Source of the DNA: Candidatus Omnitrophota bacterium
GTDB taxonomy: Bacteria > Omnitrophota > Gorgyraeia > Gygaellales > Profunditerraquicolaceae
DNA: 6,467 nt
Assembly: GCA_016867005.1 (NCBI GenBank)
Contig: VGKM01000066.1
Location: 1 to 6,467, forward strand
Reading direction: 5' to 3'
In this document: positions 1-5,188 of the stretch, piece by piece
How positions within the stretch are numbered: position 1 is the first letter of the stretch
How the letters are laid out: each line of letters starts with the position of its first letter
Notes under the pieces: model-generated
What the model saw: the letters and a program-made list of their open reading frames with translations, nothing else
The model's database searches: none
Told to the model about the DNA's origin: nothing
Position numbers and translations under genes: made by a program

Positions 1-357
1 AGAATCCATGGTTACAAAAATAAACTGGGTGATTTCCCCCCTATACCCCTTCGAGTTAAATTTTACTTCGATGCTGGTGCTGTCTCCGGGTTTTATTTTT
101 TTCTTTTTTACTTCCGCAACAGTGCAGCCGCAGGAAGACGTTATATCCCTGATTTCAAGGTCCTTGCGCGAATAATTCCTAAGCAGGAATTTATGTTTTG
201 CGACCGCGCCTTCCTTGAGCGTACCGAAGTTCCAGGTCCGTTCAGGGTCGGTTTTGACAAATTCGTCGATAGTCGCGGTATCTTTTCCTTCTGAACAAAA
301 TGCTAAAACGGGGCAAGATAAGAAAAAGAAGGCCGCGAAATAAATGTTCTTATTCAT
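1..357 (-). CDS. Secreted DUF1573-family protein (N-terminal 119 residues; runs off window)
   Basis: The frame is open from the ATG at 357 to the window edge. Residues 1-19 look like a signal peptide (hydrophobic core, cleavage likely after V-L-A at 17-19), so the product is exported. The mature part reads as the DUF1573 (PF07610) beta-sandwich: T-W-N-F-G-T-L-K-E-G near 41-50, then the family hallmark S-C-G-C-T at 75-79 (C76, C78), then K-P-G-D and N-S-K-G-Y-R-G. Members have no firmly known activity; the CGC cysteines are a plausible redox or metal site. The start codon overlaps the stop of the thioredoxin-CcdA gene by one base (TGATG), and GGAGG at 363-367 lies 5 nt before this ATG, which favours it over the ATG at 360. 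Coupling to a membrane thiol relay suggests, but does not show, that it receives electrons from it. Confidence 0.85.
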   Translation of the reverse strand, partial: MNKNIYFAAFFFLSCPVLAFCSEGKDTATIDEFVKTDPERTWNFGTLKEGAVAKHKFLLRNYSRKDLEIRDITSSCGCTVAEVKKKKIKPGDSTSIEVKFNSKGYRGEITQFIFVTMDS

Positions 358-1517
358 CATGCCCTCCAGATTATAAATACCCCCAAACCAAAGAATAATA
401 CTGCCATCAGTATCTTGATCAGCCCCAGGTGTTTTTGCAGGAACCTTGAGAACGTTACAGAAGTCATGCCTGTAATGCTCAGGAGAAATATGATTATTAA
501 AGGCAGGACAAACAAAAAGTTGTAAAAAATAAGGTAGCCCAATGCCTCAAGCTTCATCCGGGAATTTTTCAGGATAAAGCTTATTGTCGGCAGATATGTC
601 TGCCCCGTACAAACTGCCTCCAATAGCGAAACAAGAAAACCCGTGATAAATGCGCTGGAAACCAGGATGATAAAAGTTTTATTCTCCGGCCCGCTGCTGC
701 GCTTATCTTTTCTGTGAAACAATCCGATTACATAATGGACCTGGTTTTTAACCGATTTCGGCAGCTGCAGGATAAGGCCCTGGGTTTGGCCGGTCTTTTT
801 GAATACAAAAAAATCATAAAGCGCAAGCACTCCCAATACGATACTGAATATGCCGATGAAAAAATTGATCATGCGGGAAAACAACCAAAATCCTTCAAGG
901 CGGTAGAAAAACCCGAATAACCCCAAGCCGATTAAACAGTAGGTCGCAAATACTGCCGAAATAAAAGAAATCCCGATAACAAAAAGCTGCTTTTTTCTAT
1001 ACCCCTGCAGGGCCAGGAATGAAATAAAAAAGACAATAACGGTGAAAGCACAGGGGTTTATGCCGTCGATAAGCCCGGCAAAAGCCACGACTAACGGCTG
1101 AAACTGCCTAAAACGCTCCTCAAGGTCAACTGGCGAGACGCCCTCGGGGGGCATGGGATTTCTTATCGCCGACCGGATAAATGCATCCAATGCCTTATCA
1201 TCAAAATGGCTGTCGCCGTATAGAAAATGGCCGTTCAGGAAAAATACCGGCAAAACTATCTTCCGCTTATCCCCGAATTTTTCTTTTAAACCCAGAAGAA
1301 ATTTATAATTTTCGACTTCCGCAATGTCTTTATATTGGATATTGAGGCGGCCGCTGTAAACACTTTCTACGCGCGGCATCAGGCCTTTTTTGGCCTTAAT
1401 GCAGCTCGAACAGGAATGGGTATGAAAAAAAATCAATTCATCAGGCGCGGCCTTTGAGGAATTGGCGATAAAAAAGCTAAAAAGTACAAAAAAGATTGTA
1501 AACCGGATTCTATGCAT
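357..1517 (-). CDS. Membrane thiol relay: N-terminal thioredoxin-like domain fused to CcdA/DsbD-type transmembrane domain
   Basis: 386 residues. Residues 1-24 form a signal sequence ending S-K-A-A. Residues 25-118 form a thioredoxin/glutaredoxin-like domain with an active-site C-S-S-C at 36-39 and a candidate cis-proline at P90 (V-L-P-V-F-F). From 141 there are about six membrane segments (roughly 141-169, 176-203, 210-236, 281-303, 323-347, 364-384). N-P-C-A-F in the first carries C156 and A-V-C-T-G-Q in the fourth carries C303. This is the paired-cysteine arrangement of the CcdA/DsbD transmembrane family, which moves reducing equivalents from cytoplasmic thioredoxin to the periplasm. A charged loop (about 238-278) separates the two halves. 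In classical DsbD the thioredoxin domain is C-terminal; here it is N-terminal and exported. The gene lies 11 nt after ptsN and is coupled to the DUF1573 gene. No clear Shine-Dalgarno precedes the ATG. The fold and family are clear; the substrate is unknown. Confidence 0.88.
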   Translation of the reverse strand: MHRIRFTIFFVLFSFFIANSSKAAPDELIFFHTHSCSSCIKAKKGLMPRVESVYSGRLNIQYKDIAEVENYKFLLGLKEKFGDKRKIVLPVFFLNGHFLYGDSHFDDKALDAFIRSAIRNPMPPEGVSPVDLEERFRQFQPLVVAFAGLIDGINPCAFTVIVFFISFLALQGYRKKQLFVIGISFISAVFATYCLIGLGLFGFFYRLEGFWLFSRMINFFIGIFSIVLGVLALYDFFVFKKTGQTQGLILQLPKSVKNQVHYVIGLFHRKDKRSSGPENKTFIILVSSAFITGFLVSLLEAVCTGQTYLPTISFILKNSRMKLEALGYLIFYNFLFVLPLIIIFLLSITGMTSVTFSRFLQKHLGLIKILMAVLFFGLGVFIIWRA

Positions 1518-1528
1518 GTTGCGGTTTT

Positions 1529-2017
1529 TTAACCATTGGAGCGCGTGGCGTCGGAAATGATTTTCAGGATTTCCTTCTTGTTTTTTGCCTTTTTCAGCAG
1601 CTCAACGATAAACTTATCTTTAAGCAGGTGAGAGATGTCTGCAAGTATTTTTAAGTGCCCGCCGACCTCGTTCTTAGGCGAAGCAAGGGCAAAAAATAAG
1701 TAAGTTTTCTCTCCGTCTAAGGCGCCGAAATCTATCCCCGAATCTTTACGGCCGAATATAAGAGTAAAATCACGCACCATATCTGATTTTGCGTGGGGTA
1801 TCGCAAGCCCTCCTCCGATCCCGGTAGAGCCCAGCTTTTCCCTTTCCACCATTGCCTTTAAAAACGCCTTTTTATTCTTAAGTTGTTTTGACCTGGCAAT
1901 TAAATCAACCAGCTCGATCATGATTGATTTCTTATCGTTCTCCTGGAGCTCCAGATTGATTAACTTTTCCTTCAAAAGGCCTGATATGCTTATTTTGTCG
2001 CTTTTCTTTGATGCCAT
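1529..2017 (-). CDS. ptsN: PTS EIIA domain protein, nitrogen-type (PtsN-like)
   Basis: 162 residues from the ATG at 2017. A single PTS_EIIA_2 domain (PF00359) fills the protein. The phospho-acceptor histidine is in G-L-A-I-P-H-A-K (H75 from this start), close to H73 of E. coli PtsN. G-G-H-L-K-I-L supplies the second conserved histidine (H121). There is no EIIB, EIIC or membrane segment, so this is a regulatory rather than sugar-transporting EIIA, which accepts phosphate from an NPr-like protein. An in-frame ATG at 2026 would add three residues, but it lies inside the predicted -10 box (2025-2030) and has no Shine-Dalgarno. The ATG at 2017 lies exactly 7 bp after that box, fitting a leaderless start; a weak GGTGG just upstream is too close to help. 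The gene is followed after 11 nt by the thioredoxin-CcdA gene. PtsN is the best name, but fructose-type EIIA relatives share the domain. Confidence 0.87.
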   Translation of the reverse strand: MASKKSDKISISGLLKEKLINLELQENDKKSIMIELVDLIARSKQLKNKKAFLKAMVEREKLGSTGIGGGLAIPHAKSDMVRDFTLIFGRKDSGIDFGALDGEKTYLFFALASPKNEVGGHLKILADISHLLKDKFIVELLKKAKNKKEILKIISDATRSNG

Positions 2018-2024
2018 AGCCACC

Positions 2025-2053
2025 ATTATGGATATATTTCATCACTTTGTCAA
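2025..2053 (-). promoter_or_regulatory. Predicted sigma70-type promoter of ptsN, overlapping the upstream stop codon
   Basis: On the minus strand, TTGACA (2048-2053, a perfect -35) is followed by a 17 bp spacer and CATAAT (2025-2030, five of six -10 bases). The TGA stop of the transglutaminase-like gene (2050-2052) lies inside the -35 box. Only 7 bp separate the -10 box from the ATG at 2017, so transcription would begin at or next to the start codon. It would let ptsN and the two genes after it be expressed independently of the upstream gene. Confidence 0.65.
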
Positions 2054-2616
2054 GGGCGGGTTTTATTTTGGCTTGCCGTATCAATACAAGAGGCGGCAGC
2101 TGCAGGAAGGCCGTCGTTCAAAACAAGGTTTAAAATATCTTTTTTGGCATTTGTAAAAGTGATGCTCTCCCAGTCAGAATATTGTTCCTGTATAGCCTCT
2201 TTAAGGGAAGCAGCGCCGGTCCTTATTAATTCCTGGTTGGAAATAAAACTGTAGTTGCCGCCTTCTTTAAAAATGCAAATTGCATGCTGCTGATTAAGGC
2301 CGGTAAATTTTATAATTAAAATGTCGCTTTGTATGCCCATTGTATTCAGCATGTCCTGAGCCAATATTGCAAAATCTTCACAGTCACCTTTCTTTAGTTC
2401 CAGTGTTTCTGAAGCATTTTGCCAGGTATCAGGCATTTCTGTTTCATACTTAAAGTCGGTAAAAAACCACTGCGCCAATTGTTCAGGAGTAGAGATTGAA
2501 GCAATGGCCAGGGCCTGATTCTGGCTAAAACAAAAAGAAGGGGCCGAAAAGACAGATAAGATTATTCCTGCTATCACTGCGGCTGCTTTTATCTGTCTTA
2601 CTGCTCTCTTTTCCAT
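2050..2616 (-). CDS. Secreted transglutaminase-like cysteine protein
   Basis: 188 residues from the ATG at 2616. A signal peptide covers about residues 1-31 (basic start, Ala/Ile/Leu core, ending near F-C-F-S). The rest resembles the bacterial transglutaminase-like cysteine proteinase group: W-F-F-T-D-F-K-Y near 50-57, P-D-T-W-Q-N-A near 62-68, the nucleophile in K-G-D-C-E-D-F-A (C79), and the histidine in Q-Q-H-A-I-C-I-F (H111). Family members cleave or cross-link periplasmic or cell-surface proteins through a Cys-His-Asp triad. Where the third residue is expected (strand Y-S-F-I-S-N near 122-127) there is Ser-Asn rather than the usual Asp-Asn, so activity is uncertain. GGAGGGG at 2623-2629 lies 6 nt before the ATG at 2616; an in-frame ATG at 2631 overlaps this Shine-Dalgarno and is rejected. 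The gene is divergent from the XRE-cupin regulator, whose predicted operators cover its promoter. Confidence 0.82.
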   Translation of the reverse strand: MEKRAVRQIKAAAVIAGIILSVFSAPSFCFSQNQALAIASISTPEQLAQWFFTDFKYETEMPDTWQNASETLELKKGDCEDFAILAQDMLNTMGIQSDILIIKFTGLNQQHAICIFKEGGNYSFISNQELIRTGAASLKEAIQEQYSDWESITFTNAKKDILNLVLNDGLPAAAASCIDTASQNKTRP

Positions 2617-2635
2617 CTCTTTCCCCTCCATTTTG

Positions 2636-2663
2636 AGTATAGCACATTTTCTACATTTATCAA
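2636..2663 (-). promoter_or_regulatory. Promoter of the transglutaminase-like gene, extended -10 type
   Basis: On the minus strand, TTGATA (2658-2663) is followed by a 16 bp spacer and TATACT (2636-2641), with TGC directly before the -10 as an extended -10 element. Transcription should start near 2629, right at the Shine-Dalgarno, giving a very short leader. A TTTCTACATTT element (2648-2658) fills most of the spacer and touches the -35, where a bound repressor would block RNA polymerase. Confidence 0.7.
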
Positions 2664-2688
2664 GGAAAAATGTAGTAAAATGTAGAAA
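2648..2688. promoter_or_regulatory. Operator-like TGTAG repeats, transglutaminase side
   Basis: TTTCTACATTT (2648-2658) and AAATGTAGAAA (2678-2688) are a perfect 11 bp inverted repeat separated by 19 bp. A third, direct copy AAATGTAG lies between them at 2668-2675. The left arm sits inside the promoter spacer of the transglutaminase-like gene and the other copies lie just upstream of its -35. The arrangement suits a dimeric or multimeric helix-turn-helix protein; the adjacent XRE-cupin regulator is the natural candidate. The repeats are seen directly; the binding protein is inferred. Confidence 0.6.
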
Positions 2689-2723
2689 TAAGTGGTATCA
2701 TTTTAAATGAGACGTAAGCTACT

Positions 2724-2735
2724 GCTATATATAGC
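2724..2735. repeat. Perfect 12 bp palindrome in the divergent intergenic region
   Basis: GCTATATATAGC reads the same on both strands and lies between the two clusters of TGTAG elements. AAGCTA (2716-2721) and TAGCTT (2732-2737) also form an overlapping inverted repeat. It could be an additional protein site or simply AT-rich spacer; nothing else ties it to a function. Confidence 0.35.
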
Positions 2736-2781
2736 TTTAGATAGTGTTTTGTGAATAATTTGTTCTTCGCAACTTCAGTTA

Positions 2782-2817
2782 TCTACAAAATTACCCATAA
2801 AATCAATTAGAATGTAG
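2782..2817. promoter_or_regulatory. Operator-like TGTAG repeats, regulator side
   Basis: TCTACA (2782-2787) and TGTAGA (2812-2817) are an inverted pair with starts 30 bp apart, nearly the 31 bp offset of the matching pair at 2650 and 2681. The right copy extends to AATGTAGAAAT (2811-2821), identical over 11 bp to 2679-2689. It ends just upstream of the -35 box of the XRE-cupin gene, so a bound protein could influence that promoter. Autoregulation by the XRE-cupin product is the simplest reading. Confidence 0.5.
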
Positions 2818-2826
2818 AAATTTATC

Positions 2827-2855
2827 TTGACAAATGAATTTATTTGAGTTACACT
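2827..2855 (+). promoter_or_regulatory. Promoter of the XRE-cupin regulator gene
   Basis: TTGACA (2827-2832, perfect -35) is followed by a 17 bp spacer and TACACT (2850-2855, four of six -10 bases). Transcription should start near 2862, almost at the GGAGG Shine-Dalgarno (2862-2866), giving a leader of about 10 nt before the ATG at 2872. Confidence 0.65.
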
Positions 2856-2871
2856 TTTATTGGAGGCAATT

Positions 2872-3447
2872 ATGGATTTGAGCGAGAAAATTAAAGAGAT
2901 CAGGAAAGAAAAACATATGACCAGAGAAGGCCTGTATGAAAAATTACACAGCGTCTTTGGCGAAAAAACTATAAAGCCAAATTCCATATGGCGCATTGAA
3001 AGCGGCCTTACTTCTGCCCGGCCTTCAAGCTTACATCAGATCTGCGTTGGATTAGGGGTCAGTTTAAAAGATATGCTTCAGGGAGTGGCTAGCGAGCCAA
3101 AGCTTGTTGAAAAAAGTATTAAGGGCAGGAGAACGGATGAGTTTGTTTATAATGACCTTGCCAAAGCTGAGATTTTAAGTTCACCGGGCCTCCCCTTCCT
3201 GGCTCAGGAACTTACAATTTTACCCAATGGCTCCACCAACCTCGAAGAAGACCCGATTGAGGTAGGCAAATTCCAGAAATTAGTTTATTGTTTAAGCGGC
3301 AAAATTACCTGCACCGTCGGCACGGAAACCCATACCCTTAATAAAGGCGACTCTCTTTCTTTTGAAAGCAACATCCCGCATTATTTCAAGAATGTTTCAG
3401 CAAGGAAATCCCGCTGCATCATCATTCAAAACCCTAAATATTTATAA
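2872..3447 (+). CDS. XRE-family transcriptional regulator with C-terminal cupin domain
   Basis: 191 residues. Residues 1-71 form a Cro/C1-type helix-turn-helix (I-K-E-I-R-K-E-K-H-M-T-R-E-G-L, then S-I-W-R-I-E-S-G as the recognition region, then L-H-Q-I-C-V-G-L-G-V-S-L). After a linker to about 108, residues 110-188 form a cupin barrel (L-V-Y-C-L-S-G-K-I near 137-145 and G-D-S-L-S-F-E-S-N-I-P-H at 159-170). Such XRE-cupin proteins bind an operator as dimers and sense a small ligand in the cupin. The His-x-His of cupin motif 1 is absent (the stretch reads E-E-D-P-I-E); only H170 of motif 2 remains, so metal binding is doubtful. GGAGG at 2862-2866 lies 5 nt before this ATG, so an upstream TTG at 2860 is rejected. 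The protein probably acts on the TGTAG elements upstream of itself and the divergent gene. Confidence 0.88.
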   Translation: MDLSEKIKEIRKEKHMTREGLYEKLHSVFGEKTIKPNSIWRIESGLTSARPSSLHQICVGLGVSLKDMLQGVASEPKLVEKSIKGRRTDEFVYNDLAKAEILSSPGLPFLAQELTILPNGSTNLEEDPIEVGKFQKLVYCLSGKITCTVGTETHTLNKGDSLSFESNIPHYFKNVSARKSRCIIIQNPKYL

Positions 3448-3451
3448 AGTA

Positions 3452-3850
3452 TTATTTTGCGGCCTTCGGCGAGAATTTGTTTCTTTTCTTGAGGACGTCG
3501 CAAATCTGCCCGTAGATCACATCGATTGTCGATGGCTTGGTAATATAATCAAGCGCCCCTGTCTTTATTGCCTCTTCCGCGACTGACTGGGCATCCCAGG
3601 CGCTGATCATCAACACATCTATATCCGGATAAATTGCTTTTGCTTTTTTTAAAACGTCGATCCCGGAAATGCCGGGCATTTTTATATCAAGCAGTATCAA
3701 ATCGAAACTGGTATTCTTCAGCGCCTCCAATGCCTCTCTGCCGTCGGAAGCTTCCCTGGTATCACACTCAAGGTGCCTGGAAAGATAACTGCTCAAACTG
3801 CGCCTGGCCTCCTGCTCATCATCTACTATCAGAATTTTTGCTTTATCCAT
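3452..3850 (-). CDS. Stand-alone response-regulator receiver protein (CheY-like)
   Basis: 132 residues, nearly all one receiver domain (PF00072). The acidic pocket is D10-D11 (I-L-I-V-D-D-E), the phospho-acceptor is D55 (L-I-L-L-D-I-K-M-P-G), the switch Ser is S83 (M-I-S-A), and the conserved K105 is in I-T-K-P, with Y102 as the aromatic switch. No DNA-binding or enzymatic output domain follows; the tail (about 121-132) is Lys-rich. It must act by contacting another protein or as a phosphorelay intermediate. No histidine kinase is in the window, so its partner is unknown. No Shine-Dalgarno precedes the ATG; the -10 box ends 7 bp upstream, predicting a leaderless mRNA. Its stop lies 4 bp from that of the convergent XRE-cupin gene. 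Confidence 0.92.
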   Translation of the reverse strand: MDKAKILIVDDEQEARRSLSSYLSRHLECDTREASDGREALEALKNTSFDLILLDIKMPGISGIDVLKKAKAIYPDIDVLMISAWDAQSVAEEAIKTGALDYITKPSTIDVIYGQICDVLKKRNKFSPKAAK

Positions 3851-3857
3851 ATGAATT

Positions 3858-3885
3858 ATTGTAGCACAAAAATAATTTTGGACAA
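3858..3885 (-). promoter_or_regulatory. Predicted promoter of the receiver gene, leaderless spacing
   Basis: On the minus strand, TTGTCC (3880-3885) is followed by a 16 bp spacer and TACAAT (3858-3863, five of six bases), with TGC directly before it as an extended -10. The ATG at 3850 begins exactly 7 bp after the -10 box and there is no purine-rich ribosome site, so transcription would begin at the start codon. Confidence 0.6.
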
Positions 3886-3975
3886 CATAAAATCAGAGAT
3901 ATGAAATGACTTCTTCGTTCGTCATATCGGTAAATTCCCGGTAAAAAGAAGCAACCGCAAAAAAGGGTGTGTTAT

Positions 3976-4248
3976 CTACATCTTCCCGAAAAACATCAGT
4001 AATCCTATTATAACAAACAGGGATGCCCCGGCATATCTTACAATTTCCGGTTTTAGATAATTTGAGAAGGCCGCTCCGATAAAAACGGAAATCGCGGTAA
4101 CCACCATATAGGCGGCAACCGAACCGAACCAGACCAAAACAGGCCTTCCGGATTTTGCGGACATGCCTATGCCCACAAGCTGGGTTTTATCAGCTAACTC
4201 GGCAAAGAATATGCCTCCGAATGTAGCAAAAAATATTTTCCAGTCCAT
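3976..4248 (-). CDS. Half-length UPF0016 / GDT1-family membrane transporter subunit
   Basis: 90 residues with three predicted membrane segments (about 3-24, 38-60, 70-88). The UPF0016 signature is in the first: F-F-A-E-L-A-D-K-T-Q-L (E17, D20, K21, T22). The family consensus is E-x-G-D-K-[TS]; here Ala replaces the usual Gly. Characterised relatives (yeast Gdt1, human TMEM165, bacterial Mn exporters) move Mn2+ or Ca2+ and carry two such motifs in about 200 residues. This protein carries one, so it should work as a homodimer or with a second half-protein not seen here. GGAG at 4255-4258 lies 6 nt before the ATG. It sits 12 nt after the small secreted protein gene, as the last gene of that operon. 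Family assignment is strong; the ion is inferred. Confidence 0.88.
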   Translation of the reverse strand: MDWKIFFATFGGIFFAELADKTQLVGIGMSAKSGRPVLVWFGSVAAYMVVTAISVFIGAAFSNYLKPEIVRYAGASLFVIIGLLMFFGKM

Positions 4249-4260
4249 TTTTTTCTCCGG

Positions 4261-4635
4261 TTATTCCAGATTCATAATAGTGATCATCGTAAGCTCATTG
4301 GTATAGTCGACTTTTTGCGCCTCGACTTCCACTTCAAGCTTGCTTTCCGGGTCCTGAAGGAATTCTGCGATGGACTCGCTGCTTGCCTCGTCAAACCTCA
4401 TCAACTTGCCTTCGGAAAAAATGCTGTATCCTGACCTCGCATTATTCTCTTCAAGCGCCTTGGCTTTTGAATAAGTTCTGATGAATTTCGGCATATCGGA
4501 AACATGCGCTGCCGCGCTTATATTATCGACGATAGTGCCTTGCAATTCCATGCTATCAACATTATCATCTTCCTGCGCATAAGCCAACGACACTGAAAGC
4601 ATTAAAACTAAACCCAGCAACAAGATTTTTTTCAT
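4261..4635 (-). CDS. Small secreted protein of unknown function
   Basis: 124 residues. A clean signal peptide (M-K-K, Leu-rich core) ends A-Y-A at 18-20, so the product is periplasmic or secreted. The mature part starts with an acidic stretch (E-D-D-N-V-D), then L-Q-G-T-I-V-D-N at 31-38, S-G-Y-S-I-F-S-E-G-K-L-M-R-F-D at 68-82, and a beta-rich end (L-E-V-E-V-E-A near 100-106). The alternation of strands and Gly resembles a small OB-fold-like secreted protein, but I do not recognise a named family with confidence. The mature protein has no cysteine. Strong AAGGAG (4643-4648), 7 nt before the ATG, sets the start. It lies 33 nt after the corrected end of the nitroreductase gene and 12 nt before the UPF0016 gene. 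Confidence 0.8.
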   Translation of the reverse strand: MKKILLLGLVLMLSVSLAYAQEDDNVDSMELQGTIVDNISAAAHVSDMPKFIRTYSKAKALEENNARSGYSIFSEGKLMRFDEASSESIAEFLQDPESKLEVEVEAQKVDYTNELTMITIMNLE

Positions 4636-4668
4636 CTCCCCTCTCCTTTATAGTTAATAAAACGGTTT

Positions 4669-5168
4669 TTAAAAATTCTCCCAGTGGAGTATTTCTTTAA
4701 GGCCCTTTCTTTCGGCGGCCTTAAAACTGCCCTCTTCTTTAGGATAGCCCAAAGAAATCAAGCTGATTAATTTAAATGAAGGCGGGGCTTTTAATAAACG
4801 CCGATTTCTCCGGCATACGGTTTTTTGTCACCCGCTACCCAGCAGGAACCGACGCCTAAACCTGCCGCGGCAAGCAGGATGTTTTCCGTAGCCGCACATC
4901 CGTCTTCCAGGTAATATTTGGTATCACTGGCAAAAACGGCAATGCAGGCAGCTGCATCGGCAATAAACCGCCCGTTTTCCGCAAGCCCGGCAATTTTCTT
5001 TAGTTTTTCTCTTTCGGCGACTACAACGAATTCCCACGGCTCAACACCCCTGGCAGTAGGGGCAAAACGGCCCGCATCTACGATTTTCTCTAAAGTATCC
5101 CTGGGAAGCGGCTTGTCCAGGTATGACCTTATGCTTCTTCTGATTTTAATGGCCTCGCTCAGTTCCAT
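4669..5168 (-). pseudogene. Nitroreductase-family protein gene interrupted by a one-base frameshift
   Basis: The frame from 5168 reads 125 residues of an FMN-dependent nitroreductase and stops at 4791. It has R-R-S-I-R-S-Y at 10-16 (phosphate-binding start), F-A-P-T-A-R-G-V-E-P-W-E-F near 35-47, and C-A-A-T-E-N-I-L-L-A-A-A-G-L-G-V-G-S-C-W near 91-110. The missing C-terminus follows in another frame: R-R-L-L-K-A-P-P-S-F-K-L, then I-S-L-G-Y-P-K-E-E-G-S-F and an end L-H-W-E-N-F, stopping with TAA at 4669-4671. Restoring one C near 4802-4803 (ATCGG to ATCCGG) joins them as A-G-E-I-R-R-L-L and gives 166 residues, a normal family length. It is either a recent inactivating mutation or a sequence error. 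These enzymes reduce nitro compounds, quinones or flavins with NAD(P)H. It starts 20 nt after the lipoprotein gene, with GGGGAGAGG just upstream of the ATG. Confidence 0.85.
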
Positions 5169-5188
5169 TTGCCTCTCCCCTCTAAAAA

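Noticed and set aside
714..920. Plus-strand frame opposite the thioredoxin-CcdA gene
   Set aside because: It lies wholly inside a well-supported membrane protein gene, with no ribosome site or recognisable domain.
2698..2710. TCATTT-T-AAATGA inverted repeat in the divergent region
   Set aside because: Short and AT-only in an AT-rich spacer; it does not match the TGTAG family or any promoter position.
2775..2996. Minus-strand frame across the regulator promoter and helix-turn-helix region
   Set aside because: It overlaps the XRE-cupin coding region and its promoter and has low-complexity hydrophobic composition; a shadow frame.
3906..3925. Inverted repeat ATGAC-N10-GTCAT downstream of the UPF0016 gene as a terminator
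   Set aside because: The stem is only 5 bp, GC-poor, and has no T-run after it on the minus strand.
3893..3975. Minus-strand open frame after the UPF0016 stop, reading a protein-like tail that includes T-P-F-F-A-V-A-S-F-Y and ends at TGA 3893-3895
   Set aside because: No usable start codon or Shine-Dalgarno for the whole tail, and about 27 codons without a stop is not unusual by chance. It could be a gene remnant, but the sequence alone does not support it.
3972..3980. TTATCTACA at the end of the UPF0016 gene, identical to the operator-like site at 2779-2787
   Set aside because: It lies over a stop codon at the 3' end of an operon, far from any promoter, with no inverted partner; most likely chance.
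4645..4680. Internal promoter before the small secreted protein gene
   Set aside because: The TATAAA-like sequence overlaps the Shine-Dalgarno and no reasonable -35 lies upstream; operon transcription explains expression.
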